DNA from: Halobacillus yeomjeoni
GTDB taxonomy: Bacteria > Bacillota > Bacilli > Bacillales > Halobacillaceae
Assembly: GCF_020171525.1 (NCBI RefSeq)
Contig: NZ_JAIVAI010000002.1
Location: forward strand, 1 to 64,000
Length of the DNA stretch: 64,000 bases
Direction: 5' to 3'
The translations under genes were made by a program, and so were the position numbers. The stretch's first letter is position 1. The number at the start of each line of letters is the position of its first letter. Of the stretch, positions 25,363 through 32,735 are shown piece by piece. The notes under the pieces were generated by a model. That model saw only the letters and a program-made list of their open reading frames with translations, had not been told where the DNA came from and did not search any database.

Positions 25363-26268
25363 ATGAATATAGTTGTTACAGGTGGAACAGGATTTGTCGG
25401 TCGACATTTGACTGAGACGTTGGTACGTGAGGGACATCATGTCTACATACTTACCAGGAGCCCGGAAAATAAGGAAAACACAGGTTCCGTCACTTACGTG
25501 GGCTGGTTGAAAGAGGAATATGACCCGTCCGAACATCTGCCTCACATTGATGCCATCGTCAATCTGGCAGGAGAATCGCTGAATAGCGGTAGGTGGACAG
25601 AAGAACGTAAGAAATCCATTTTGAACAGCCGCCTCGATGCAACCCAGGGAGTGCTGGATTTGATCGATCGATTACCAAAGAAGCCCGAAGTCCTCGTCAA
25701 CGCTTCAGCTGTCGGTTACTATGGTCAATCAAAAACTAAAACTTTTACAGAGGAAACGACTACTCCAGGTAACGATTTCCTTGCCAACGTCGTTACTCAA
25801 TGGGAAGACCGTGCCTCTCAAGCTGTTGAAAAAGGCCTCCGTACTGTTTATGTCCGTTTCGGGATCATACTGGGTGAAGAAGGAGCTCTGCCAAAAATGA
25901 TCCTTCCATACAAAATGATGATCGGAGGGAATCTGGGTTCCGGAGAACAATGGATGTCGTGGGTTCATATCCAGGATGTCGTCGGATTAATCGATTTTGC
26001 CATTCATCATAAGGAAATCGAAGGGCCGCTGAATGGAACAGCACCTGAACCGAAAAGAAATAAAGATTTCGGCAAAATTTTAAGTGATGTATTGAATCGA
26101 CCTCATTGGATTCCTGCTCCAGCCTTCGCTTTGAAAATCGCCCTCGGAGATATGAGCACGCTTCTTTTGAATGGGCAGTGCGTTGTTCCTAAAAAAGCGA
26201 CGACCCGAGGATATCATTTCCGCTACCCTGAATTAAAAACGGCATTGGAATCCATTTTAGTGAAATAA
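25363..26268 (+). CDS. yfhF: YfhF-like TIGR01777 epimerase
   Basis: 301 residues from the ATG at 25363 (GAAGGAGG upstream). An atypical SDR: nucleotide loop GGTGFVGRHL (about 7-16), AIVNLAGESL (about 67), SAVGYYGQ (catalytic-Tyr region, about 120), VYVRFGIILGEEGALPKM, and the C-terminal DUF1731 helix pair with GDMSTLLLNGQ. Members are called NAD-dependent epimerases, but no natural substrate is known. A terminator follows. Confidence 0.9.
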   Translation: MNIVVTGGTGFVGRHLTETLVREGHHVYILTRSPENKENTGSVTYVGWLKEEYDPSEHLPHIDAIVNLAGESLNSGRWTEERKKSILNSRLDATQGVLDLIDRLPKKPEVLVNASAVGYYGQSKTKTFTEETTTPGNDFLANVVTQWEDRASQAVEKGLRTVYVRFGIILGEEGALPKMILPYKMMIGGNLGSGEQWMSWVHIQDVVGLIDFAIHHKEIEGPLNGTAPEPKRNKDFGKILSDVLNRPHWIPAPAFALKIALGDMSTLLLNGQCVVPKKATTRGYHFRYPELKTALESILVK

Positions 26269-26269
26269 A

Positions 26270-26309
26270 AAGTAAGAGTGAAGTTTTATAAAAAGCTTCA
26301 CTCTTTTTA
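26270..26309 (+). terminator. Terminator of yfhF
   Basis: AGAGTGAAG / CTTCACTCT stem then T run. Confidence 0.8.
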
Positions 26310-26372
26310 TGTTCCTTGATCGAAAAAAAAGTATAATAAGAATAACACGAAAAAAGAAAGGCTGTATGCATT

Positions 26373-27494
26373 ATGAACACCGTCATTACCAATGTAACCC
26401 TTCACCCCATCACGTCACCATCCATCTCTGATGGTAAGGTCCATATCGTAGATGGAAAGATTCATGATTATGGAACGGAAATTCCTCTGCCGGAACAGGC
26501 AGAATATATAGACGGGAAGGGATTCCATCTCTATCCGGGCTTTGTCGATGTCCACACCCACCTTGGACTTTATGATGAAGGGACGGGATGGGCAGGCAGT
26601 GATGCCAACGAAACGATTGAAGCGGTTACGCCTCACTTACGAGCCATTGACGGTGCCCACCCCCTCGACCCCGCATTCTTTAATGCCAGGAAAGCCGGGG
26701 TCACGACAGCTCATATCATGCCGGGAAGTGCCAACATGATCGGAGGAATGACATCAGTCATCAAAACAGTCGGTCACACGATCAACGAAATGATCGTGAA
26801 AGAGACAGCAGGCCTAAAACTTGCTTTAGGTGAAAATCCGAAACGCATCCATTCTCAATCCAAGAATGCTTCCATAACGAGACTCGGAATCATGGGCACA
26901 TTGAGGGAAACGTTTTATGCAGCGATGCACGACCCTGAACCGGACTTACGTGCCAAACCGATTTTAAAAGCGTTGAACAGAGAAATCCCAGTCAGGATTC
27001 ATGCGCACCGCGCAGATGATATCGTCACTGCCATCCGGTTCGCTGAAGAATTCAACCTGGATTTACGAATCGAGCATTGTACTGAGGGTCACTTGATTGC
27101 AGAAGAACTCTCAGGAAGAGGACTCCAAGTTTCTGTCGGCCCTACATTCACACGAGCTTCCAAAATTGAACTGAGGAACAAGACGTGGCAGACTTATAAA
27201 ATTCTCCACGATCATGGAATCAAAGTGTCGATAACGACCGATCACCCTTATACGCCGATACAATACTTGAACATCTGTGCGGCTCTAGCTGCTAGAGAAG
27301 GGATGGAAATCGAAGATGCTTTGAGAGGCATCACGATTATTCCCGCTAAAAACTTAGGTGTCGATGATCGAGTCGGTTCGATTGAAAAAGGAAAAGACGC
27401 AGACCTTGTACTGTGGAGTGGTCATCCGTTCGAGTTCATGTCCAAACCGATATGGACGATGATTGACGGAAACATGGTCTATTTTCAAGAATAA
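26373..27494 (+). CDS. Amidohydrolase, imidazolonepropionase-like
   Basis: 373 residues. TIM-barrel amidohydrolase with metal ligands in VHTHLG (about 60), HAHR (about 212), EHCTEGH (about 235) and TTDHPYTP (about 290). The composite beta-sandwich is formed from the first 50 and last 60 residues, ending DADLVLWSGHPFEF. Family members include imidazolonepropionase and prolidase-like enzymes; this one stands alone and has no hut neighbours, so the substrate is unknown. The ribosome site is AAAGG, about 13 bases upstream and rather weak. Confidence 0.85.
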   Translation: MNTVITNVTLHPITSPSISDGKVHIVDGKIHDYGTEIPLPEQAEYIDGKGFHLYPGFVDVHTHLGLYDEGTGWAGSDANETIEAVTPHLRAIDGAHPLDPAFFNARKAGVTTAHIMPGSANMIGGMTSVIKTVGHTINEMIVKETAGLKLALGENPKRIHSQSKNASITRLGIMGTLRETFYAAMHDPEPDLRAKPILKALNREIPVRIHAHRADDIVTAIRFAEEFNLDLRIEHCTEGHLIAEELSGRGLQVSVGPTFTRASKIELRNKTWQTYKILHDHGIKVSITTDHPYTPIQYLNICAALAAREGMEIEDALRGITIIPAKNLGVDDRVGSIEKGKDADLVLWSGHPFEFMSKPIWTMIDGNMVYFQE

Positions 27495-27505
27495 TACAGA
27501 GGATA

Positions 27506-27533
27506 ACACCGGGAATAGCACCGGTGTTTTTTA
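27506..27533 (+). terminator. Terminator of the amidohydrolase gene
   Basis: ACACCGG / CCGGTGT stem followed by six T. Confidence 0.8.
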
Positions 27534-27562
27534 TGTTCAGCACATTAAGAGAGTTTTAAGGT

Positions 27563-27617
27563 TTGAAATTATTTAAAAAGGTGAATATTATAGTTGTACA
27601 AAGGTTGCGCAACCTTT
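27563..27617 (+). promoter_or_regulatory. Promoter with start-site palindrome for the DUF4397-sortase operon
   Basis: TTGAAA (27563-27568), 17 bp, TATTAT (27586-27591), predicted start near 27598. Immediately at the start is the perfect 18-bp palindrome AAAGGTTGCGCAACCTTT (27600-27617). No T run follows, so it is not a terminator; either a repressor operator or a 5' mRNA hairpin. Confidence 0.6.
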
Positions 27618-27695
27618 AAACAAAAACAAAACAAAATATTCGTCCATCTGCCACCTGTGTTGGTTTTCAAAACATAATACTTAAGGAGTGGGAAA

Positions 27696-28490
27696 ATGAA
27701 AAAATTATTAGCTTCATTATCTGCTGTTGTATTGATTTTGGGAATGTTTGCTCCATCCGTGTTTGCGAAAGATCACGCTGATATGGCCAAGGTCCGTGGC
27801 CTTCACGCTTCACCTGATGCTCCAGCTGTAGATGTATATGTCGATGGAAACGCTGTTGTCGAAGGCGCTGAATTCAAAGCCGCAACTGACTATATGGAAC
27901 TACCAGCCGGAGAGCACCAAGTAGAAATTTATGCTGCTGGTACGAAAGGCAGCCAGGATCCGGTCATCTCTGCGAACGTGAACGTTGAGGCTGGAATGGC
28001 TTATACTGCCGCTGCCATCAACACGTTGGAAAACCTTGAGTTAAAGGCGATCCAGGATTCTATGGAAGCTGCTGAAGGAAAATCTAAAGTACGCGTAGGC
28101 CACTTCATTCCAGGTGCACCTGCGGTTGACGTAGGTTTGGTCGGTAGAGATGCGATCTTCTCTGGCGCTGAATTCCCGATGGTTACAGACTACAAAGAAC
28201 TTGACCCGGGTACGTATGATCTGGAAGTCCGCACAACAGACGGCACACAGTTGATCGACCTTTCTGGAACGACATTAGAAGGCAGTAAGGTTTATAGTGC
28301 GTTTGCTGTAGGAACGGCTGACAACCCTGAAGTTCTATTGCTTGAAGACTCTGCTGCGATGCCGACTTCCATGCCTAAAACAGGCTTCGGTGGTGCCAAT
28401 GATTCCAACGCTTTACTAGCAGCGACTGCTCTTGGACTAGCTGCAATGGGCGCTGGCTTCGTGATTTTCCGCAGACGTTCAGAAGCGTAA
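27696..28490 (+). CDS. Cell-wall-anchored DUF4397 surface protein
   Basis: 264 residues. Signal peptide (1-24, cut after SVFA), then two DUF4397 repeats starting VRGLHASPDAPAVDVYVDG (about 33) and VRVGHFIPGAPAVDVGLVG (about 130). The sorting signal is at the C-terminus: MPKTG (an LPxTG variant, about 227), a Gly/Ala/Leu helix and the tail RRRSEA. It is acidic overall, like many haloadapted surface proteins. The sortase gene starts four bases after its stop, so that sortase is the likely anchoring enzyme. AAGGAGTGG precedes the ATG. Confidence 0.9.
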   Translation: MKKLLASLSAVVLILGMFAPSVFAKDHADMAKVRGLHASPDAPAVDVYVDGNAVVEGAEFKAATDYMELPAGEHQVEIYAAGTKGSQDPVISANVNVEAGMAYTAAAINTLENLELKAIQDSMEAAEGKSKVRVGHFIPGAPAVDVGLVGRDAIFSGAEFPMVTDYKELDPGTYDLEVRTTDGTQLIDLSGTTLEGSKVYSAFAVGTADNPEVLLLEDSAAMPTSMPKTGFGGANDSNALLAATALGLAAMGAGFVIFRRRSEA

Positions 28491-28493
28491 ACA

Positions 28494-29177
28494 ATGAAAA
28501 AGATATGGTTTCCTGTAACCCTGGGCTTCCTCGTATTTATCGTAAGCTTCCAATTGCTTAAAGATGAACCCGCTAAGGAAGCCAGGGTTCTTTCTTCTTC
28601 ATCACCAAAAAACACGGAAGTCACAAATATTGGCACCGAATGGGTCAAGGATGATCTTGAGTCCGCTCCCATCAAAAAGAACTATACACCCGCAACAGTC
28701 GTCGGAGAAAATGACGGTACAGGAATCCGTCCAGATCGAATCGTCATTCCTTCTATCGAGGTGGATGCAAAAGTTCAAGCCAAAGGGTATACAAAAGACG
28801 GTGGAATGGCCGTTCCTGACAGCGTCACTGACGTAGGATGGTTTGAACCCGGGACAGAACCAGGCCGCAGAGGAAATGCCGTCATCGCCGGTCACGTGGA
28901 TGGTCAATATGGTCCTGCCGTATTTTTCGACCTAAAAAAGCTTCAATCCGGAGATGAACTTCATGTCTATGATAAAAAAGGAAACAGACTCACCTACACG
29001 GTGCAGGAGGTCGTCGCCTACCCCGTCGATCAAGCACCCATCCGAAAGCTTTTCGGACCGACAAATAAAAAAGCACTTAACCTGATTACGTGTACAGGGA
29101 CTTATGATAAAAGTGCAGGGGGATATTTGGAACGGTTAGCCGTATATACAGTATTAACCGACCGTACAAAAGCTTGA
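28494..29177 (+). CDS. Class F-type sortase
   Basis: 227 residues. One N-terminal signal-anchor helix (about 4-20), then a linker, then the sortase barrel (about 75-222). Catalytic His in VIAGHVDG (about 134), Cys in LITCTGTYD (about 199) and Arg in YLERLAVY (about 213). The short size, and the absence of the class A/B/D signature around the Cys, point to class F. Same operon as the MPKTG protein, three bases apart. It acts on the outer face of the membrane, joining the protein to peptidoglycan. Confidence 0.87.
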   Translation: MKKIWFPVTLGFLVFIVSFQLLKDEPAKEARVLSSSSPKNTEVTNIGTEWVKDDLESAPIKKNYTPATVVGENDGTGIRPDRIVIPSIEVDAKVQAKGYTKDGGMAVPDSVTDVGWFEPGTEPGRRGNAVIAGHVDGQYGPAVFFDLKKLQSGDELHVYDKKGNRLTYTVQEVVAYPVDQAPIRKLFGPTNKKALNLITCTGTYDKSAGGYLERLAVYTVLTDRTKA

Positions 29178-29219
29178 TGCAGACCCCAAAAATTTCTAGC
29201 AGAAGTACGAAAAATTTTA

Positions 29220-29248
29220 TTCACATTTTCAGCAAAATCGATTATGAT
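29220..29248 (+). promoter_or_regulatory. Promoter of the structured leader RNA
   Basis: TTCACA (29220-29225), 17 bp, TATGAT (29243-29248). The start is predicted near 29255, so the leader would be about 200 nt. Confidence 0.6.
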
Positions 29249-29254
29249 AAAGGT

Positions 29255-29457
29255 AGTTGTTACTGTAAACGTTTATGGTACAGGGAAGGCAAATGGTGCG
29301 CCACCAGTTTATACTGGTTCTAGTGGGTTCGATTCCCACCCCGAATTTTTGTGAGCTTTTGATAAAAATTCGAGGGTGGTCCGGACCAACTACCGGCGTG
29401 GCGTTTGCCTTTTTGCGCGCGTTCGGCCACCCTCCTAACATCAAGGAGGGATTTTTT
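29255..29457 (+). ncRNA. Structured leader RNA with tRNA T-arm mimic (candidate riboswitch)
   Basis: Seen in sequence: closing helix 29287-29293 with 29404-29410, continued by 29299-29304 with 29398-29403. Hairpin P2 is 29304-29308 with 29313-29317. P3 is a perfect 5-bp stem with the 7-nt loop TTCGATT (29323-29339), exactly a tRNA T-arm. P4 is a 9-bp stem (29342-29350 with 29364-29372). P5 is 29375-29380 with 29389-29394. Downstream, CCCTCC (29430-29435) pairs with GGAGGG (29445-29450) followed by six T: a terminator that also covers the ribosome site of the GNAT gene. The alternative is GAGGGTGG-T-CCGGAC (29372-29386) pairing with 29421-29434, 14 bp with one bulge. Mutually exclusive folds indicate regulation; the ligand is unknown. 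Confidence 0.7.
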
Positions 29458-30009
29458 ATGCTGAAAAAACGTGATTTACACGAAGCCCCGGTTTTATACG
29501 AGTTGATGAGCCACCCGGAAGTTTTTCCTTATGTCCGCCACAAAGCTTCTTCGACAGATGAGTTTTACTTCGTGACTAAACAAACCATAGAAGCAGAAGA
29601 TCGGGGTGAATTGATTTCACGTACCATCCTTGATGAGTGGGAGCAGCCGATCGGAACGATCAACCTTTTTGACGTCCAGGACAACAAAGGATTCCTTGCC
29701 ACTTGGATCGGCAAGCCGTATTTCGGGAAAGGGTATAATAAAATAGCGAAAGAGGCATTTTTTGAAGAGCTCTTCTTCCATTTGAATATTGAAGCGATTT
29801 TCATGAAAATCCGCCGCACGAACCAACGCTCGATGAAAGCCGCTCTTAAAATTCCTTATGTCAGTTCTGCCAACTTCTCCTACCCTGACATCCACGCTTG
29901 GGTAAACCGGATTGAAGATGTATATGATTTATTTGTAATTACGAAAGAGCAATATTTGTTCCATTACTACGGTGACCAGTCTCAGAACGAAGAAGCATTG
30001 GAAGCATAA
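29458..30009 (+). CDS. GNAT family N-acetyltransferase under leader-RNA control
   Basis: 183 residues, Acetyltransf_3-like (RimJ/YdaF type). The acetyl-CoA loop region is in WIGKPYFGKGYNKIAKEA (about 80-97), preceded by the strand PIGTINLFDV. The usual NxxS of the family is replaced by RRTNQRSMKAALKI (about 119-132). The tail is acidic, QNEEALEA. The target (protein N-terminus, amino acid or antibiotic) is not evident. The ribosome site AAGGAGGG is within the 3' half of a terminator hairpin, so both transcription and translation should depend on the leader. Its own terminator overlaps the stop codon. Confidence 0.85.
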   Translation: MLKKRDLHEAPVLYELMSHPEVFPYVRHKASSTDEFYFVTKQTIEAEDRGELISRTILDEWEQPIGTINLFDVQDNKGFLATWIGKPYFGKGYNKIAKEAFFEELFFHLNIEAIFMKIRRTNQRSMKAALKIPYVSSANFSYPDIHAWVNRIEDVYDLFVITKEQYLFHYYGDQSQNEEALEA

Positions 30010-30033
30010 GCATGCGCTTATGCTTCTTTTTTT
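30001..30033 (+). terminator. Terminator of the GNAT gene
   Basis: GAAGCATAAGC / GCTTATGCTTC with loop ATGC, then seven T. It includes the stop codon. Confidence 0.9.
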
Positions 30034-30104
30034 GTATTGGCATGTTTTGTTATTCCACTTGTGAGCTTGTATCAACTCTTCACGTAAACGTATTCTTAGT
30101 GAGT

Positions 30105-30221
30105 CTGCCTTGGGAATGACTCGCTTTCCGAGGGGTACCGTGCGTCTCCTCAGGCTGAAGCCTTCCGGGGTCTCACGATGTTCCTATATCCCACTGGAGT
30201 CTCGATATTCCCATGCCCTCC
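30105..30221 (+). repeat. Palindromic interspersed repeat, copy E
   Basis: Core CGCTTTCCGAGGGG, GTCTCCTCAGGC, GCCTTCCGGGGTCTCAC and GGAGTCTC; arms with GGGAAT / ATTCCC. Faces copy F 68 bp away, as A faces B. Confidence 0.75.
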
Positions 30222-30288
30222 TCAAAATGGGTGGAACAAAATGACCGTATACCTTTTAATAGAAAACTCCTTTATACCACCTACGAAT

Positions 30289-30409
30289 GGGAGGGAAGGG
30301 AAAACAGGTAGACTCCTGCGGGAAAAGGAACAAGGTGAGACCCCGGAGAACGGAGTTCGAAGAGGCTCACCGTTCCCCACGGAAAGCGGACTGTTTTCCC
30401 TTCCCTCCC
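30289..30409 (-). repeat. Palindromic interspersed repeat, copy F
   Basis: Arms GGGAGGGAAGGGAAAACAG (30289-30307) and exact complement (30391-30409). Almost the same sequence as copy D about 19 kb away, which implies recent copying or gene conversion. Confidence 0.85.
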
Positions 30410-30493
30410 ATACTCTGATAAAAAGGTTACCAAAACCGCCACCCCAGACGAGCGAGCTTGAAAAAAATCGTTATATCCACTGAAACCAATTAA

Positions 30494-30612
30494 TTATCCA
30501 CAACACTGTGCACAGTGTTGATAAACTCACAAAACCTTTGACACTATTGAGATTGGTATTTTCACCCATTGTTTATAAACTCACTGCTTTTGATTGTGGA
30601 TATTGTGGATAT
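30494..30612. other. DnaA-box-like cluster with a 20-bp palindrome
   Basis: TTATCCACA (30494-30502, a consensus DnaA box), TGTTGATAA (30516-30524), and two TGTGGATAT copies nine bases apart (30595-30603 and 30604-30612). The perfect palindrome CAACACTGTGCACAGTGTTG (30501-30520) joins the first two. It lies in a region between convergent genes, so it is not a promoter. It may bind DnaA away from the origin, as known clusters do in B. subtilis. Confidence 0.5.
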
Positions 30613-30655
30613 AATTGTGCATATGTTGATCTGAAAGGAATAGTGTTGTGAATAA

Positions 30656-31327
30656 TTATGTGATTATCGGAAAAGGTGCATATGTTTCCCCTGCATCCTC
30701 TTTTTTCAATACACGTTTCAACTCAATCCGTATTTCCGGGTTGCCGTGGACGCCTGCAGCGACTTCATATTTGTTGAAAACAAGGACAAGCTGTCCTTCC
30801 GTAATGTAAAAGGCTGTATTTTCCCTTACACCATTGAACTTATGGTATAAAAACGTATCCCTGTCCTGGGCCATCACTTTTCTCACTTCTCCATTCAATA
30901 TGTCCATATGGACGAGATCCTTTAAAGAAGTAATTTTCCCATCTGCAGAATCAATGAAATTCACGGATGAGACAGTCGAATGATACTGTTCACCTCGTGT
31001 GATACTCGTATTCATCACTACGGAATAATAATCGTCCTGCTTATAAACGGTGGATTCTTCATAGTACAACACAGGAAAACCTACAAATTCACTTGCTTCT
31101 CTCCTGATATTTCTGAATGTGTGCTCAAGTTTCTGAACGATTTCCCGGTTCACTTCTTCCTGCAAGGTTTTGTTTTTGAGATGTTCGAACAGCGGATAGT
31201 CGACGTGTATTTCCCAATCTTGAGTGATTTTATCTTTATGTCTGATTTTATAAAGGCTTTCTGCTTCCACATTGATTGTATTTCCAATAATTAATAAGCT
31301 TAAGATGATTGAACATAGATGCTTCAA
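30656..31327 (-). CDS. Secreted DUF3298-containing protein
   Basis: 223 residues with a signal peptide (1-23, VEAES cleavage region). A DUF4163-like N-terminal part (about 35-125) is followed by a DUF3298 C-terminal part with FYITEGQLVLVFNKYEVAAGVHGNPEI (about 175-201). The same pair of domains occurs in the deacetylase PdaC and in anti-sigma factor RsiV, but here there is no catalytic or membrane-anchored domain. Exported; function unknown. AGGAGGGATCAGGATTGAAG precedes the start, which is less well spaced, so the start could be nearby. Confidence 0.78.
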   Translation of the reverse strand: MKHLCSIILSLLIIGNTINVEAESLYKIRHKDKITQDWEIHVDYPLFEHLKNKTLQEEVNREIVQKLEHTFRNIRREASEFVGFPVLYYEESTVYKQDDYYSVVMNTSITRGEQYHSTVSSVNFIDSADGKITSLKDLVHMDILNGEVRKVMAQDRDTFLYHKFNGVRENTAFYITEGQLVLVFNKYEVAAGVHGNPEIRIELKRVLKKEDAGETYAPFPIIT

Positions 31328-31466
31328 TCCTGATCCCTCCTCTGCCTCTTAGTTTTACCTAAAATAACAAAACTAAAGGAAATCAAAAGATATTTTTGAA
31401 AAGGAACGGTTGTATTGTCGGAAAATTCTGGTACAATGAATGTTATTTATTGTAGGAGGGGTTAGT

Positions 31467-32279
31467 ATGATTCGACGCTTGTGCGAAGAAGATGAAGCGA
31501 TTTGCTTCCAATTGTTATCGAACAAACCTGCAGAGAACTTATTCATCATTGGAGATATTGAGAATTTCGGTTTCAATGAACCATTTCAAAAATTGTGGGG
31601 AAATTTTGATGAGACGGGCCGATTGACAGGCATCTTGTTGAAATACCATGGGAATTATATCTGCTATGCCGAAGGACCTTTTGATGCTGAAGGATTTGCC
31701 GACATCATCAACAAAGATCCTCGTTCCAATGAATTATCCGGACTCAAGTCGATGACAGAACAGATCCTTCCCTACATCAAACGATCTTCATCCGCTACGA
31801 GGGAACTTTATTATGCAAAATGTGAAGACCCTCAAAATTTAGATGAAACATTGGAACTGGACACGGTCCAGCTTGCTGGAATTGAAAACATACCGGACAT
31901 CCTTGCCTTACGAAAAAAAATTCCTGAATTCAGAGAAAATGAAAATATCGAAAAGATTATGAAAAACGGGTTGGAAAGTAAATCGAAGAGAATATTCTTC
32001 TTGAAAGAAAACAATACCATTTTGTCCTCCGCCGCCACTACAGCTGAAAATTCTATGTCAGCCATGATCGTAGGCGTTTGTACGGATCCCGATCACACGA
32101 AGCGCGGATACGCAAGTCTGGTCATGACACGACTGTGCAGAGAATTATTGAACGAAGGGAAAATGTTGTGTTTATTCTACGATAACCCTGCAGCCGGTAA
32201 AATTTATAAGCGCCTTGGCTTCAGGGACATCGGCATGTGGATGATGCATTCCTTTGAAACGGCGAAACAGCCAACTTGA
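31467..32279 (+). CDS. GNAT family N-acetyltransferase
   Basis: 270 residues from the ATG at 31467 (TAGGAGGGG upstream). The N-terminal half is divergent. The C-terminal half has the FR47/GNAT core: MIVGVCTDPDHTKRGYASLVMTRL (acetyl-CoA loop about 198-221) and YDNPAAGKIYKRLGF (about 238-252). The substrate is unknown. Weak similarity in layout to mycothiol-synthase-like double GNAT proteins, but the first half lacks the loop. Confidence 0.82.
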   Translation: MIRRLCEEDEAICFQLLSNKPAENLFIIGDIENFGFNEPFQKLWGNFDETGRLTGILLKYHGNYICYAEGPFDAEGFADIINKDPRSNELSGLKSMTEQILPYIKRSSSATRELYYAKCEDPQNLDETLELDTVQLAGIENIPDILALRKKIPEFRENENIEKIMKNGLESKSKRIFFLKENNTILSSAATTAENSMSAMIVGVCTDPDHTKRGYASLVMTRLCRELLNEGKMLCLFYDNPAAGKIYKRLGFRDIGMWMMHSFETAKQPT

Positions 32280-32328
32280 TCATACATGTGTTAAAATAGC
32301 CGTGAAATAAAGAAAGGTGGAATTTCAC

Positions 32329-32688
32329 ATGGATCAACTCATGTTCATACAAACGGGTATGGGAACGGACGTCCACGGACAAAACATTACAAAAGCGTCT
32401 GTTCGCGCTATCAAAAATGCGATTCATACGAATTCCATGCCAGGCATTCGTACGGTTCTCCCTGAACAATCACTGGACCATATGAAAATCAACGTCAAAT
32501 TAGCTCTGCCCTGCGATCATGATCAACTTGATCATGAACAAGTCAGAAAAGCGATCCCCTATGGTGAAGTGAATATCGAAGTTGTTCAAGGCGGCATGCT
32601 TACAAGCAGCGGCATACTGCTGGAGGACAAAGAAGATAAGAATGATTTGATGTATATCGTAAACGCAGCCATAGAAGTCGGCTATTAA
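32329..32688 (+). CDS. Lin0512 family protein
   Basis: 119 residues from the ATG at 32329 (AAAGGTGG upstream). The start MDQLMFIQTGMGTDVHGQNITKA and the middle IKVKLALPCDHDQLD-like segment are characteristic of the Lin0512/TIGR02058 family, a conserved protein of unknown function. Small, soluble alpha/beta. A separate unit just after the GNAT gene (50 bp) and possibly cotranscribed. Confidence 0.82.
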   Translation: MDQLMFIQTGMGTDVHGQNITKASVRAIKNAIHTNSMPGIRTVLPEQSLDHMKINVKLALPCDHDQLDHEQVRKAIPYGEVNIEVVQGGMLTSSGILLEDKEDKNDLMYIVNAAIEVGY

Positions 32689-32718
32689 AAAGAGGCGCCC
32701 AACAGGCGCCTCTTTCCT
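32688..32718. terminator. Terminator after the Lin0512-family gene
   Basis: AAAGAGGCGCC / GGCGCCTCTTT stem, T-rich after. Confidence 0.85.
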
Positions 32719-32735
32719 TTTATTCGGTATCTGCT

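Noticed and set aside
28292-28675. Minus-strand frame of 127 codons across the DUF4397 gene end
   Set aside because: Shadow of two well-supported plus-strand genes.
29300-29345. A tRNA gene, suggested by the T-arm GTGGGTTCGATTCCCAC
   Set aside because: No matching acceptor stem, D arm or anticodon arm in the right places; the 3' side runs into another hairpin. Treated as a T-arm mimic inside a leader RNA.
29255-29457. A bacterial Y RNA (YrlA type, tRNA-like module)
   Set aside because: T-arm fits, but I cannot find the Ro-binding stem sequence, no Ro/Rsr gene is adjacent, and the position is that of a cis leader.
29372-29460. A standard T-box riboswitch before the GNAT gene
   Set aside because: Only AGGGTGGT matches the T-box; there is no stem I with specifier, and the pairing has one bulged base instead of the tRNA-end-binding bulge.
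30494-30612. Chromosomal replication origin
   Set aside because: Only four DnaA-like sites, no dnaA/dnaN genes, and no AT-rich unwinding region; kept as a DnaA-box-like cluster.
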